A DNA stretch of 64,000 bases from Parapristionchus giblindavisi (taxonomy: Eukaryota > Nematoda > Chromadorea > Rhabditida > Diplogasteridae): contig CALSFV010000315.1 of NCBI GenBank assembly GCA_943737045.1, positions 124,001 to 188,000 on the forward strand. Reading direction: 5' to 3'. Position 1 is the stretch's first letter. Each line of letters opens with the position of its first letter. The notes below the pieces were generated by a model. The model had not been told where the DNA came from. It saw only the letters and a list, made by a program, of their open reading frames with translations, and searched no databases. This document shows, in pieces, positions 1 to 13,300 of this stretch. Position numbers and translations under genes: made by a program.

Positions 1-3000
1 TCTATGATTTGTGTCCATTCTTGAAGAGAGACGTAATTGTTCCCGAAATGGCTAACCTTTCACGCATAACCCATACCTTACCCTCCCTCTCCCTCTCCTT
101 CCTCTTCTATCTCTATCTCCTTCCTCTTCTATCTCTCCCTCTCCTTCCTTTCCTTCCTCTCTCTCTCCTTCCTTATATGGAAGGGTTTTCCTCTTGAACC
201 TTTTGAATCAACTTGAATCTACATGGCTACTCAACTTCTTTTTTGTATTCATTAATACCTCTTTTTCTATCGTACTTCATATTTATTCATGGTCATTACT
301 CTTTTTGAAATGATAATTGAATTGGATGGAGTTGACACATATGTAGAAAATAACGTATCATTCTATGAATATCATGAAAGATATGTCATTCATTAGTTAC
401 TTTGTTAGATCCATCAAGATATTAATAATTCATTTCATTTTTCCCATAATCGATATCTCTGTCGATTCTTCCCTTCTTTCGAATCAATATAATCGATTAT
501 TGATTATTCTATACCATATCGATATTCTCAATAGCTCATATATGTATAGAGGAAGAATCGAATGAGAAATTGAAGGATACATAACTACCACCTTGTTCTC
601 GGATCTATTCCTTCCATCGCCTCCCTCTCAGTTTCTCTCGCTCTTCCTCCCTCTCCCTCTCCCTCTCCCTCTCCTTCTCAATCCTCTTCATACTCCCGAT
701 ATACTTATCCTTCTTATTTCCATCTACGTAGTATAATTCTTTCTTCCTTTTCTCTTCATTTCATCATTCAATTCATTCTTATATAATTCCTCCACTATCA
801 TTTATCTTATTCCAATTCTTTCTGTTTATTCAATCTTTAACTCTTCCTTATAAAACATTTTCATTTGTGAAATGGAATAATATCATGAGATTATCATTTG
901 ATGTTTCTCACATTATTCATTAAAACATGTATGCGATGGGAATATCCCATGTTTGATATATGCATTATCATATACTGACATGATTACTGTGCAATTGTTA
1001 TCCATGATATATGATCTCTTCTATGATTGATCCATAATCTACATAATTCTGAACTACTAAACAATAGGAAGTGATGAATGATTGAATAAGAGATGATAGA
1101 TCATTTGTTTCTCTTTGAACTCAAATGGGTTCAAATGTATCAAATTTGAATAGAATCAGAAGAAATAATGTACTCGTGATATACGAATATGTAATAATCA
1201 TTTAATCCTATTCCATTCCATGTACCTCCACCATTCATTTATGGATTCAATATGATGGATTATCATATGAAATGAGTATAGAACATGGGAGGGATTGATA
1301 GAAGAGAAAGAGAGAAAGAGATTGAATGTACCTCCTACTAATACAATGTTCATATCATATCATCCACATATGTCATAGATTCACTCAATCAATATTCTCT
1401 TTATGATTATTGAATTACTTCCACCATATCATTCATATCATTATACAAACTATGATAATCTTACTCTGTATTCCTATCATATCATTTGAATACTCTTCTT
1501 CTACTCATAAGGATTAAATTTTATTTGAGATAATGAGATCATCATTCTATTTGCTTGATGGAATTGATTATGAATAACAATCGATCAATAAGCTTTCTCA
1601 TATAATTTTGCCTTTTATCTACAGTTTCGTTATATTTTTTGTATTAAGAATTACATTTTAGTCTCATCACTAATATGAATCATATATTTCTTATTCACAT
1701 GATGTATTCATCAGATTTGTTTAGATGTTTATCTTATATGATGTAATATTACTCATAACTGTTTACATTACTACATAAACAGTGTCCAGATGAGTCGAAA
1801 TGAAAGAACATTAGTAAAGACTCATCTAATGTGTAGATATCTTCTATAATCATAATTTCCCAATCAAATATTCTATTATGATAACGTTCTCTTGACATCA
1901 TATTGAGTTCTACAAAACAATAGTTAATCTCATTGTTTGTTTACTTCTAAAATGGACAAATAAATAGAACCTTATCATATGAATATATCCTCCATGAACC
2001 TCTTTCTCTTTCTTCATTCTATTCAACTATAATTGGATCAGTCACTCACTTTTTATTCACTTTATATAAATATACTTTATAACTTCTCATCTATCGTAAG
2101 TAATCAATTCCAGTCACTAATGCATCCTTGTCAATATCATTTTTAATATTCGAATTATATTTTTAGAAACATATCATTCTTGAACTCAACCATTCTCCAT
2201 TAAATCCATTCTCTTCATCTCTCATAATACTCTAGTCATTCATTCAGTCTACATCATAAAACATGAATGAACTCAATCTGAACTCATTCTCTTCATATTA
2301 TCATAATCTATAATATTTTTTAAATATTATTCTTTATTATTATTTTTATTATTGATACATGAATGATATCCAACTGAGAATGTATGAATAGAAGAGTAGT
2401 GTAAATAAGAGGAAGAAGAATGAATTCATCCCTCTTCTATTACTATTACTGTTCATTCAACACTAACATCTTCTCATGATTGATATATCATAAACCAATA
2501 TATCCACTCATACTATAGATATACTCCTTATCCTTCTTTCTTCTTCTCTTTTTTGAATTGGTCACCATTTGTATCTACGCAACAACAAACCATCTATTCC
2601 ATTCTCTATTCTTCTCCTTCTCCTTCTTCTTCGTCTTCTACTTCTTCTTCTATCTCCTAAATACTTCTATTTCATAGTACAATATACTAATATCTTATTC
2701 ATTCTCTTATTTCTTTACTTCATCTATCCATTTATTCCTTCCTTTTTTACTAGTTCTCAATCAAACTCCGAAAGTCATATTCATTGTGGAGTCTGAATCT
2801 ATAGTAATAGTGAGGTCTGCCCCTGATCTCTCTCCCTCTCCCTCTCCCTATAACTTTCCCTCTCCCTCTCCCTCTCAATCGCTGAATAAATTACTTTTCT
2901 CCCTTTTCCTCTTCCATTTTATACTACCAAATATGAGAGTAAGTTGTGATAACGTATAACCTGAGACATATTCTCATGAGGCTTTATCAATGCTTTCCAA

Positions 3001-4388
3001 ACTCTCCCTCTCCCTCTCCCTCTCCCTCTCCCTCTCCCTCTCCCTCTCCCTCTCCCTCTCCCTCTCCCTCTCCCTCTCCCTCTCCCTCTCCCTCTCCCTC
3101 TCCCTCTCCCTCTCCCTCTCCCTCTCCCTCTCCCTCTCCCTCTCCCTCTCCCTCTCCCTCTCCCTCTCCCTCTCCCTCTCCCTCTCCCTCTCCCTCTCCC
3201 TCTCCCTCTCCCTCTCCCTCTCCCTCTCCCTCTCCCTCTCCCTCTCCCTCTCCCTCTCTCTCTCCCTCTCCCTCTCCCTCTCCCTCTCCCTCTCCCTCTC
3301 CCTCTCCCTCTCCCTCTCCCTCTCCCTCTCCCTCTCCCTCTCCCTCTCCCTCTCCCTCTCCCTCTCCCTCTCCCTCTCTCTCCCTCTCCCTCTCCTTCAT
3401 AAATGATTAGACCCAAAGGACGTGGATAGTGCATTATGATAGTGATATACTATACGATGAAGTCTGAGTCTCAACATTATATTCTCCTTCTCCTATTCCT
3501 TCTTCTTCTTCTTCTTATTTCTATTTCATTCTCTTGGACCCATTCAACAACCTGTTATTTACATTTCAATATGGATTAATGTTATTTCTATATTTTGGAT
3601 AAGATCATAAAATCAAAATGTCATATGATTAATCTGTAGATGATGTATCCATCATTAATTGTAATCTGTTCATTGAAGTCTAGACATTTATCGCTGAACT
3701 TTCTTCTAATACTTCATCCAATTCATTCTATCATCCAGATTAATCCGCTGCCTACCTTCTCTCTCTCTCTCTCTCTTTCTCTATCCCTCTCTCTCTCTCT
3801 CCCTCTCCCTCTCCCTCTCTACATCTCTCCCTCTTCCTTTTCATGATCTCTCCGTTCTCCTCTCCGTTTCAATCAAATCATCATATTCAGTGAATAGTTC
3901 TTTTCTAACTTCATACATCTCCTCTATTTATATTCTAAATGATCTCCGTTGATATATCATTATATTCTATTTCCATTCATTTGAATGAAGTGAAGTATTT
4001 CCATCTCACTTCATTACTACCTCTTCATATCTTCCTCTCTTATCATCTCATTATCTAATGAAAAGATGAATGAATATGTTCTTTATCCACATTTATACTT
4101 GGAGTCAATCATGAATAGTACTATCTATATTGTAGAATGAATGAAGAGAGAAGATATCACACGATTTGTATCCAAGATTATCGTTCTCATGCAACGTTGA
4201 TCTCTTTCCCTCCCTCTCCTCCTACCTCCCCTCTTCCTCTCTCCCTCTCCCCCTCCCCCTCCCTCTACCTCTCCCCTCCCTCTCTCCCTCTCCCTTTTTT
4301 GAATGTTCCTCCTCCCTCTACAGTTCACTCATAACTTCATCATTATAGTTCTTCATTCTATTCATTCATTTCATTTTAGTTCAATCAA
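1..4388. other. non-coding flank
   Basis: No exon chain could be assembled here on either strand. The DNA is AT-rich with pyrimidine tracts (CCCTCT/CTCTTT) on the plus strand and many ATTCATT/TCATTCA words. The open frames in it are low-complexity Ser/Leu/Pro or Arg/Gly runs generated by the simple repeats. It may be upstream or 5' UTR DNA of the gene starting at 4389; the ATTTTAG just before that ATG would fit a splice acceptor. Confidence 0.5.
2998..3399. repeat. (CCCTCT)n hexanucleotide array
   Basis: About 400 bp of CCCTCT, nearly perfect, broken by a few CTCTCT slips near 3255 and 3375. It opens all frames, giving spurious Ser-Pro, Leu-Ser, Arg-Gly and Glu-Gly proteins. Shorter interrupted tracts of the same family occur near 640, 2830, 3760, 4200, 5160 and 8820. 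The unit is not the nematode telomere unit TTAGGC, so this is an interstitial microsatellite. Confidence 0.95.
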
Positions 4389-7300
4389 ATGGATTCATAT
4401 GAAGATTTTCCAAGAGAAGAATATCAAGAAACAACTGAAGTAAGTATATTTAATCATTCATTTTTAATCTTCGTTCATTATCTTCAATATCTCTCATCTC
4501 ATCCTCTTCTTTTTCTCTTCTTTCCTTAGAGTACAATACCTCATATGCGTAATATGCATTCAATCAAAAATGCAATTATCTAGCCTAATATATCATAGAA
4601 GTTGCGTAATACTTTAATAGTACAGATATAACACTTTTAGACTCACTGCAGAAGTACAACACTTTGTAAGAAAAAGTTCATTGATCTTTATTGTGGTTGT
4701 TAGGTTGATTACTTATTCGGTATAATGAAACCTGCGGGAATTCATTATTAGAAAATACTTTTGAGCTTAGAATACTTGAATAATACTTCGATAGTTTAAA
4801 GAAAATGAAAGAAAAAGAAATATTTATTATTCTTCTTTTAAACGTTCTGACTTGTTTCCCTTTGCCGCAAGTTTGAAACCTATTGCAACATTTCCTCAAT
4901 TTTCAAAAGTGCGCCTTACTGTGAAGGGGCCTGATGGTTCGAGGAACTCCAAGACGATTTTGTAGATGGATAAAGATATGAATAATAGTTCATTGAAATG
5001 TCTCTAGAATGATTCCTCATAGTACTTCATAGATAGAATAGATGAATGATTGAGTTGAATATAATTAGATAGAAGTAGAAGGGGATAATGATGAGGTAGT
5101 GTACTATGTATAGAGTACAGATGAGGGGAAGAATTAACAATGCATCCTCAAAGTGCAAATGATAGAGAGGGAGAGGGAGAGAGGGAGAGGGAGAGGTAGA
5201 GAGGGAGAGGTAGAGAGAGGGAGAGGGAGAGAGGTAAAGTGAAAGGATGGAAGTAGTTGCACCTCCATTTCAATTCATGTCTCGACCATATTTTGTACAT
5301 CAATCAGGATACTCTAATTATAAGGTTTGAATTATTTGAAATATTTTGAATCCTATTTTCAAATGTATTTCGAAACATTCTTGAGTTTTATCATTTTTGT
5401 ATTTGTATACGATAGATTGTCATTACTGATCTTTGATCTTTAGTTCTTTCATTTATCAATCTCTATTCTAAATTACTTTATCTTTTACTATTCATCATCT
5501 TAAGTACATATGACACTAAAGGTTTCATTATATCTACTATCTCTCACTCCCCCCACAATATTCATTTGCATTCCCATTTACAAATGATTACGAGGGAAAA
5601 TATTATCAATCACTTATTTTCAAAGTATATATCCACATTAGAATATGTGTGAAATATGACGATCTATTCAATAATATCTTCCATTGACGTCAAATCATTC
5701 AATTCAATCTCCAACATAAACACTACAATTCATTGCTCTTACAATATCTTCCATTTTTTCTGACGCACCGAGATTTTAAATACAAAACACATGGTAAAAA
5801 TGAATAAATAATTTCCTAGCTTTCAACAAATCTTGTCGTCAGTCATAGATACATCTTTACTAATTATTGAAACATCTTTGCTAATTATTGAAATAGCGAT
5901 TCGGGCGTAGATAAATTATTATAAATTGTACTTGTTTAATCTAATATGGTTTTAATAATTATTTACTCTTTTTTAATCCTTGGATTCTAAGAATTTGTAA
6001 ACGAGAGATTATTTATCTCTTCGAAAAAATATGGAATGTTAAATTATAAATATTATATATATTTAATATAATAATAATTTTGTTATTTCAGCATACGTAT
6101 AAAAGGGAACCAGAATGGGTCACATTCGCTACTCCTATTTGCATTGGTAAGACATCTTTCTTTAGAAATAGATCATTTTTCTCTATTATCTCGAATATTT
6201 TTCATAAGATGTTTTTCATAATGTTAAATATTTGAAAAAAAATTCGACTTTCTAATTTTGCGTTCGTTTTTTTGTCTCGATATTCTCAATTTTTTGAATG
6301 CAATATTTTTGAGGTATCGCCATCTTGATTTGTTTTACCAAAGTAATGTGTAGGAATTGTATATCAACGAGGAGGACAAGAAGAATTGGTATGTTTGTGA
6401 TCTTTGATCTTTGTAACGAAGAATGATGACAATTATTTAAAATATATTTAATATTAACAATATATACCAGTATAGTGTGACATGATGTATTAAACAAATA
6501 TGTATAGGGATGAAAACTAAACTTTTCATAATAATCTTCACAGGAAGGGAATTGAATGCACTACACGTATAACAATTAACAAATTATTGATTGATTAGAG
6601 TTAATCAATAGGCTTGCATACCGTAGCAATGCCTTTTCGCGGTGGGACCACCATAAGGGTCAGGGGTATAGAATGGTGAGGGTTCAATAGGTACTGTAGT
6701 CTCATGTTGAATTGTGAGAAGGGGTACATAGTATGGTTGTTGAGGATACTGTAGATCATTTGAATACGGTAGAGGATATGGTTGATCATATGGATATGGT
6801 ATAGGGAATGGATTGAATGATGTTTCAATCGATAATGGAGCAAAATGAGGAATTGAAGGAAATGATTGATTGAAATTAGAAGAATTATATGAATAATCTG
6901 GATGAAGAAGAGAATTAAATGAAGATAAGAATGACGGAAGGGAGTGAACTGTCGATGTTGATGGGATAGAAGGAAGAGGAGATGGAGAGGGAGAGGGAGG
7001 GGAGGCAGAGGGAGAGGGAGAAGGAGAGGGAGGAGATGAGAGAGAGGTTGAAGGAACAGATGAAGACTTTGTGGTGAGAAGAGTTGAGGCCACCTGTAAG
7101 TAGAATGAGATAAGAGGCTGAGAATGGATAAAGGGAGAGGGAGAGAAGGAGAGGGAGAGAGAAGAAGGGAATAATAAGATCAAAGAGAAATGAGAGAAAA
7201 TACACTGAAGCCTTATGGCAAAACCCATTTTGTATGGATGAACAGATTAGGATAATAGCTTTGTTTATGAAGGATATAAGGTGAGAATTGTGAGAAAGTG

Positions 7301-10300
7301 ATTAAGAATAGATGTCAAATGCAGTGTTTCCTGGATAGTTCCGTAGTTTAAGTTAAAATATTGCGTTTGGCATGAAATGATTAAATAAGAGAAGAGGAAG
7401 AGGATAAGAGGGAATGATAATAAAGGGAATAAATCAATTAAGGTAGAGATTCTAATAATACAATAATTATGGTAATAATAATACCTTTATCTCTTCCTTC
7501 TCTTTTTGTGAATATGATTGACATTTGCTTGGAAGAAATGCGGGTTCGTAACGAATTTGATCATCGAACTAAAATATTTCATAATTGATCTTTGAACTTT
7601 GATCTTTGATCTCTACCGTACATCTTTATCATTATCGATAGGAGGGAAGAGAGCTCTTCTTGCTCTTCTCCTTGATGTTATGTATTGTGGTTCCAAACGA
7701 GATGAAGAAGGTAGACAAGGGTAGATCATGATCTATAATGATATTGATTAGTTGATAGATCAAAGAAGGAAAAGGAGATATTGATTGGATAAGATTGAAG
7801 AGATGAATGAAGATATTGAATAGAATGAATAGAACATGTCTGCTATAGGATAATGAAGGTTACGTTGAGAGAGGATGAAGAGAGACAGATGATCTCTACC
7901 TCTAGAGGGAGAGGGAGAGGGAATAAGGAGAGGGAGAGGGAATAAGGAGAGGGAGAGGGAATAAGGAGAGGGAGAGAGGAATAAGGAGAGGGAGAGGGAA
8001 TAAGGAGAGGGAGAGGGAATAAGGAGAGGGAGAGGTAGTGAAGTACTTAGATGGACACATCACCATAACGTATCACATTACATATATATCAAGCTGTACA
8101 GTTGAAGAAGGGAGTGGTATGAATGAATGAAGAATATATAGAAGAGATGAATCAGGTGCTAAAGAACGAGGGAGGAATAAGGAGAGGGATAGTTGAATAA
8201 GGAGAGGGAGGGAGGAATAGGTGAACAAGAAGAAGATTACGTAGATGAAAAGGTTACGGAATGTTTGGTCATTCAAAACGAAGATGATCAAAGTATAAGG
8301 TAGATCAATTGAGGGAATTAATTCACAGAATGAGAAATTCACTTTTAGAAATTATTTGTTGATTTGTAAAGTTATCATATATGATTTGATTAAACATATT
8401 TATGCAAATCAAAATGAATTGAGATGAAAGTAAATTTGATTGAATAAATGAATAAATGAATATGTAAATGAAGAAAAGAAGAGAAGAGAGAAGAGAAGAA
8501 GATGTTAATGAAGAAGAGATAAGAATGAAGAGAATATTTAGATTATATGATGTATAGAGATAACAACCGTCCAGGAGGTGCGATTGAGGGTGAGAAGAGA
8601 GAGAGGGAGAGGGGGATGGAGAGGGAGAGAAAGGGAGATGGAGAGGGTCAAGAAAGGAGAGGGAGAGAAAGATGAATTTATAAGACAACTGGCAGATTAC
8701 GAGAGAGAATGAACATCTAATGGAAGAGAAATGAAGAGATGAAGAAGAAAAGACAAGGACATATCTATCTAGTACCATTCTATCTGATTAATTGAGTAGA
8801 AGAACTATCCATTCTTTGTCTACCTCTACCTTTCTCTCCCTCTCCCTTTCTCTCCCTCTCTCTCTACCTCTTCCCCATTGACCATCATACTATTTGCCCT
8901 TTCCACTTACGGCAGTTGCGAGATAACCTAGCTGAGATGGAAAGGGAACATACAAAGAGAAAGAGAAGAGGATGATAGATTCAATGGTTTGATATATCAA
9001 ATGGACACTATTCCTTGTCTCTCTTTCAATAGAATCAGACAAAGAAGGGAATCAGTTGGTGGGGTAATCATCATACCAAAGATACAGGGATACTGTAGAT
9101 GATGGAAGGTACTGTATCTAGGAATGACGTAGATCAATCTATCAATGTATCAGATAGATAGACTATATGAGTGAGTCATTAGAAGTGGTAAGAGAAAGAA
9201 TAAAGAGAATTGCCATAGGGAATGATCGAATTGAGATGAAGAGGAGATGGGAAGGACTAAGTGACATTCAGTATACAAAGGAAGAGGGAGAGACAGAAGG
9301 AGAGGGAGAGGGAGAGAAGGGATAAGGAGAGGGAGAAGATATGGTCCAGAGGGTGGATATATGCTATCGTTATAGTGTGAGAGAGTGGGAAAAGGATCTA
9401 GAGGGACAGATAGAGGGAGATAGAGAGGGGGAGAAGGATTATAATTCGATATAAGATTAGATTAGAAACAATATTTGTGATGAATTAGATACATTCATTC
9501 AATTATAATAACAATTACAAATTAGAATTATTTTGTAGATTTTGATTGATAGAAGAATAATGATGATAGAGAAGAAGATGAACATGTGGTAACTGTTTCT
9601 ATACATCCTGAATCTCTCTCAACCCCCCCCCCCGTCTCTCTCTCTCCCTCCTCTCTAACCCTTCACTCTCTCCTCTGACAGTCGCCCTTCCTCTCAATGG
9701 TGACAAAGAAAGAGAGCATCATTAGCTATAAATAAATGGGATGAGAAGAGGAACAGAAGGAGTGAAAGACAACGGAAGATGAGAAGAGGGAGAGGGGAAG
9801 AGGAGAAGGAGAGGGAGGAGAAGAGGAAGAGGAAGAGGTAGAACAAGGAGATAGAGATAGAGTGAATAGATTATTAGACCCATAGAGGATGATCAAGAGA
9901 TATAAGAGAGAGAGTAATTACTAACAAGGGAAGTACAAGAAATATCTTTTAGACTCTTGAACAGGACTATTTTTCCTCGATAGGTATAGGCAATATATGG
10001 ACGGAACCAAAAAATTAGCTGCGACCATGCACTTTCAGATTTTATATAATTAATCAAAGTTTGTGAAAAAATTCCACATTTTTTGAAGAAAAAACGCACT
10101 GTGTAGGGGACAAGGAGCGTAGGAAACAAAGCGCTCCTGTAAGCGCACAGAGAACATGGCAGCGTGGTGTAGTGGTAATGTGTACTCTTCTGAATTCGGC
10201 TGTGGTTGGTTCGAGTACACCTATGGACATTTTTCTTTTGCTCATTTTTAACAGCTTCGGACTTGTACTTTCGATGGAAAAATTTAAAAAAAAATTTTGT

Positions 10301-13300
10301 TAATTTTTTTCACTTTCAAAACGTTCGTGCATGCTCTTTTAAGATGTTGTTGTAATCTGTGAGAGACCCTTTCCCCACTTTCATTTCATTTTTCTTTTGC
10401 TTATTTTTAACAGCTTCGGACTTGTACGTTCGCTGAATTTTTTTTTCAATTTCAGAACTTTTATCACTTTCAGAACGTTCGTGCGTTCGTGCAATTTGTT
10501 CCTATTGCATTACATTTTTCATTATTTCCAATATATTTAGCATCTAATAACTTCTACGATATTTATCAACAAAACAAATTATTAAAATTATACATGTCAC
10601 ATAATATTTCAACAACAATGGCAGTTAACAAAACAATTCACGCACAATCGACGATCACATATCGAGCATTTGATGAAATGAAAGTTGGGACAGGGTCTCT
10701 CACAGATTACAACAACATCTTAAAAGAGAATGCACGAACGTTTTGAAAGTGAAAAAAATTAACAAAATTTTTTGCAATTTTTCCATCCAAAATACAAGTC
10801 CGAAGCTGTTAAAAATTAGCAAAAGAAAAATGTCCATAGGTGTACTCGAACCAACCACAGCCCGATTCAGAAGAGTACACACTACCACTACACCACGCTG
10901 TCATGTTTGAAGTGCGCTTACAGGAGCTCTTAATTTACTACGCTCCTTGTCCCCTACACAGTGCGTTTTTCTTCAAAAAATGAGGAATTTTTTCACAAAC
11001 TTTGATTAATTATATAAAATCTGAAAGTGCATGGTCGCAGCTAATTTTTTGGTTCCGTCCATATATTGCCTATACCTATCGAGGAAAAATAGTCCTGTTC
11101 AAAAGTCTAAAAGATATTTCTTGTACTTCCCTTGTAAGAGATTAACTATGATGGATATTGAGAACAAAAAGGACAGATGGAAGGAGAGGTAGAGGGAGAG
11201 GGAGAGGGAGAGAAGGGATATGTAGATATGGCGTAATATTGACATGGCACTCTGGCTATTGTAATGAAAAGAAGAGGTCGACGTATGAAATGAATGAATA
11301 GAATGAATAGAAGGAATAAAGAAAGAGAAGAATGAAGTACTGTATGAATCATCTTTTGGATTCAAAATATTAGATAATGCAATTAGAATGATCGATGAAG
11401 AGTAAATTAATAATTTCAAACTCATCGATCGATACATTAATTAATGGACATGTAAAATATAGATAGATTAGATCACAATGAGGGGGATCCTCTATGAGAA
11501 AGTATTATCTATGATTTTCGCTGTGTTACATTTTCCTTACGTGCTTACGTCGTAACGACGGAGACGTCCATGTAAACTCTGCTGACAATGAAAAAGGCAA
11601 ATGTAACACCGCATTAACAAACAAACAAATAAAGATTCTCTTGATGTGAATGAAAGTGTGAATGAAGAAGAAGTGAGAATGAAGGAATCCAACTGAGAGA
11701 TGAAGAGATGAAGCGAATATGATGGACTGTCTATACTCACATCTGCTCTCATCAACACATACTATGATAGAGGAAGAGGGGGACATCCAAGAGGGAGAGG
11801 GATGGCATGAAATGGAATGAATGAGGTAAGGCAAAAGGACAGATGTTGGGATGAACAATGAAATGGTTTCCATATGAGTCCATTCATGATAGAAACTCTC
11901 CTCATTAATCTTATCACGAATCTCCTGTAAAAGTGTATGAAACAATTCGACAGAAAAAAATTGATTTCCTCCGTTTTTATTGATTGTTGTTAGACTGGCC
12001 TAACTGAGTGCGAAAACAACATTTTCAAATTTTGTTTTTCGGAATTTGCATATCTATGCAATTTGTTTCCTGTAAACTTCAGATGAAATTAACTCGCTTC
12101 ATTTTTGAGCAATCGTGTAAAAATTTTTTTCAATCGGTCGCTAATGACCTCGTCTACAAATAACTCAATTGAGAATATGGTCAGAAATGTTGTTTTTCAT
12201 GTGTTATTGCATGAAAACTGTTTTTCAACATGAAAAATGAGATGTTTCTCGAAAATTTTCTCTAATGGATAAGAGTTTTATTGCAGATTCGGATTCCCCG
12301 TCCACGAATTGGGGTATCCTGATATATCTTTTAACCCAACTCTGTCCCCCCAATAGTGCTACTGTATATCGTCCTGGACTTAGCGCAATTTTCCCTCAAA
12401 TCACATTTTTGGCTGTAAATCAGCTCAAACTTATGTTAATGTTCTGATTAGCATATTTAAACCGTGTATCTCGACCAACCTTACAAAATTGTCTTAATGG
12501 TTCGAATTCTCAACAACAATCATTTTCTAGATATGAATCGAAAACTGATTTTATTAAAGACTTTTCGATTCTTTCGTTGAAGATCTTTGTTTATTCTTTA
12601 TTTCAATTTTCACTGTTATTATTTATCGTTTATTGATATTAGTTTATTGATCGTTAAGGTCGAAGAAACTGTTTGAATCAAAAAATCTGAGAAATCACTG
12701 TAGATCATGTCATAGATGGCATCCGAGCGTATCACTCTCACAGTATTCTGGTCCAAGCCATTTTTCTTCCAAAGCAAGACAAAGGAGAGACCATTGTATT
12801 CGAGAGAGTTTGTATGTTGAGCGGTCGTTCTTGCTTTGAAAGTCATGAGAACGCTGTGCTCTCTCATCCTCGGCCACATCCACTTCCTCCTCAATAAGCA
12901 AATCTTCTTCGAAATCCTTCTCCGTATCAACCAAAAGCGCTCTTCTTCTTCTGCTATTTATTCCTTTAGCCTCCATTTCCTTCTTCTTAGCAGCAACGAG
13001 AGGAAAGGCGAAAAATCGTTAATAAAATCAGTTTTCGATTCATATCTAGAAAATGATTGTTGTTGAGAATTCGAACCATTAAGACAATTTTGTAAGGTTG
13101 GTCGAGATAGAGGGTTTAAATATGTTTATCAGAACATTAACATAAGTTTGAGCTGATTTTCAGCCAAAAATGTGATTTGAGGGAAAATTGCGCTAAGTCC
13201 AGGACGATATACAGTAGCACTATTGGGGGGACAGAGTTGGGTTAAAAGATATATCAGGATACCCCAATTCGTGGACGGGAAATCCGAATCTGCAATAAAA

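Larger units (their letters stand above)
9924..11135. mobile_element. palindromic (foldback) element with tRNA-like arms
   Basis: Two long inverted arms, 9924-10390 and 10672-11135, match almost base for base in opposite orientation (outer ends ACAAGGGAAGTACAAG...CTTGTACTTCCCTTGT) around a loop of about 280 bp. Each arm contains a tRNA-like segment. Part of the arm (CTTTTGCT.ATTTTTAACAGC, TTCGGACTTGTAC) recurs directly in the loop near 10394. No transposase is encoded. It lies in an apparent intron of the PPxY gene. It could be a non-autonomous foldback transposon or two SINE-like copies in inverted orientation. Confidence 0.8.

Noticed and set aside
2998..3399. CCCTCT array as a telomere or internal telomeric repeat
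   Set aside because: The unit is neither TTAGGC nor TTAGGG; similar interrupted pyrimidine tracts occur through the first 10 kb.
2919..3434. Long Arg-Gly, Ser-Pro, Leu-Ser and Glu-Gly open frames
   Set aside because: All come from the CCCTCT array, which is open in every frame; there is no independent coding signal.
8073..8778. Minus-strand open frames of 89 and 151 codons
   Set aside because: Ser/Leu/Phe low-complexity translations of purine tracts; no splice context and no recognisable domain.
10158..10228. A working tRNA-Gln gene
   Set aside because: Acceptor and T stems pair poorly, and the same sequence recurs inverted in the other arm of a mobile element.
11526..11945. Minus-strand exon starting EIRDKINEESFYHEWTH after a TTTTACAG acceptor
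   Set aside because: The acceptor-like TTTTACAG belongs to the tip of the 11931-13665 palindrome, and the translation soon becomes low complexity.
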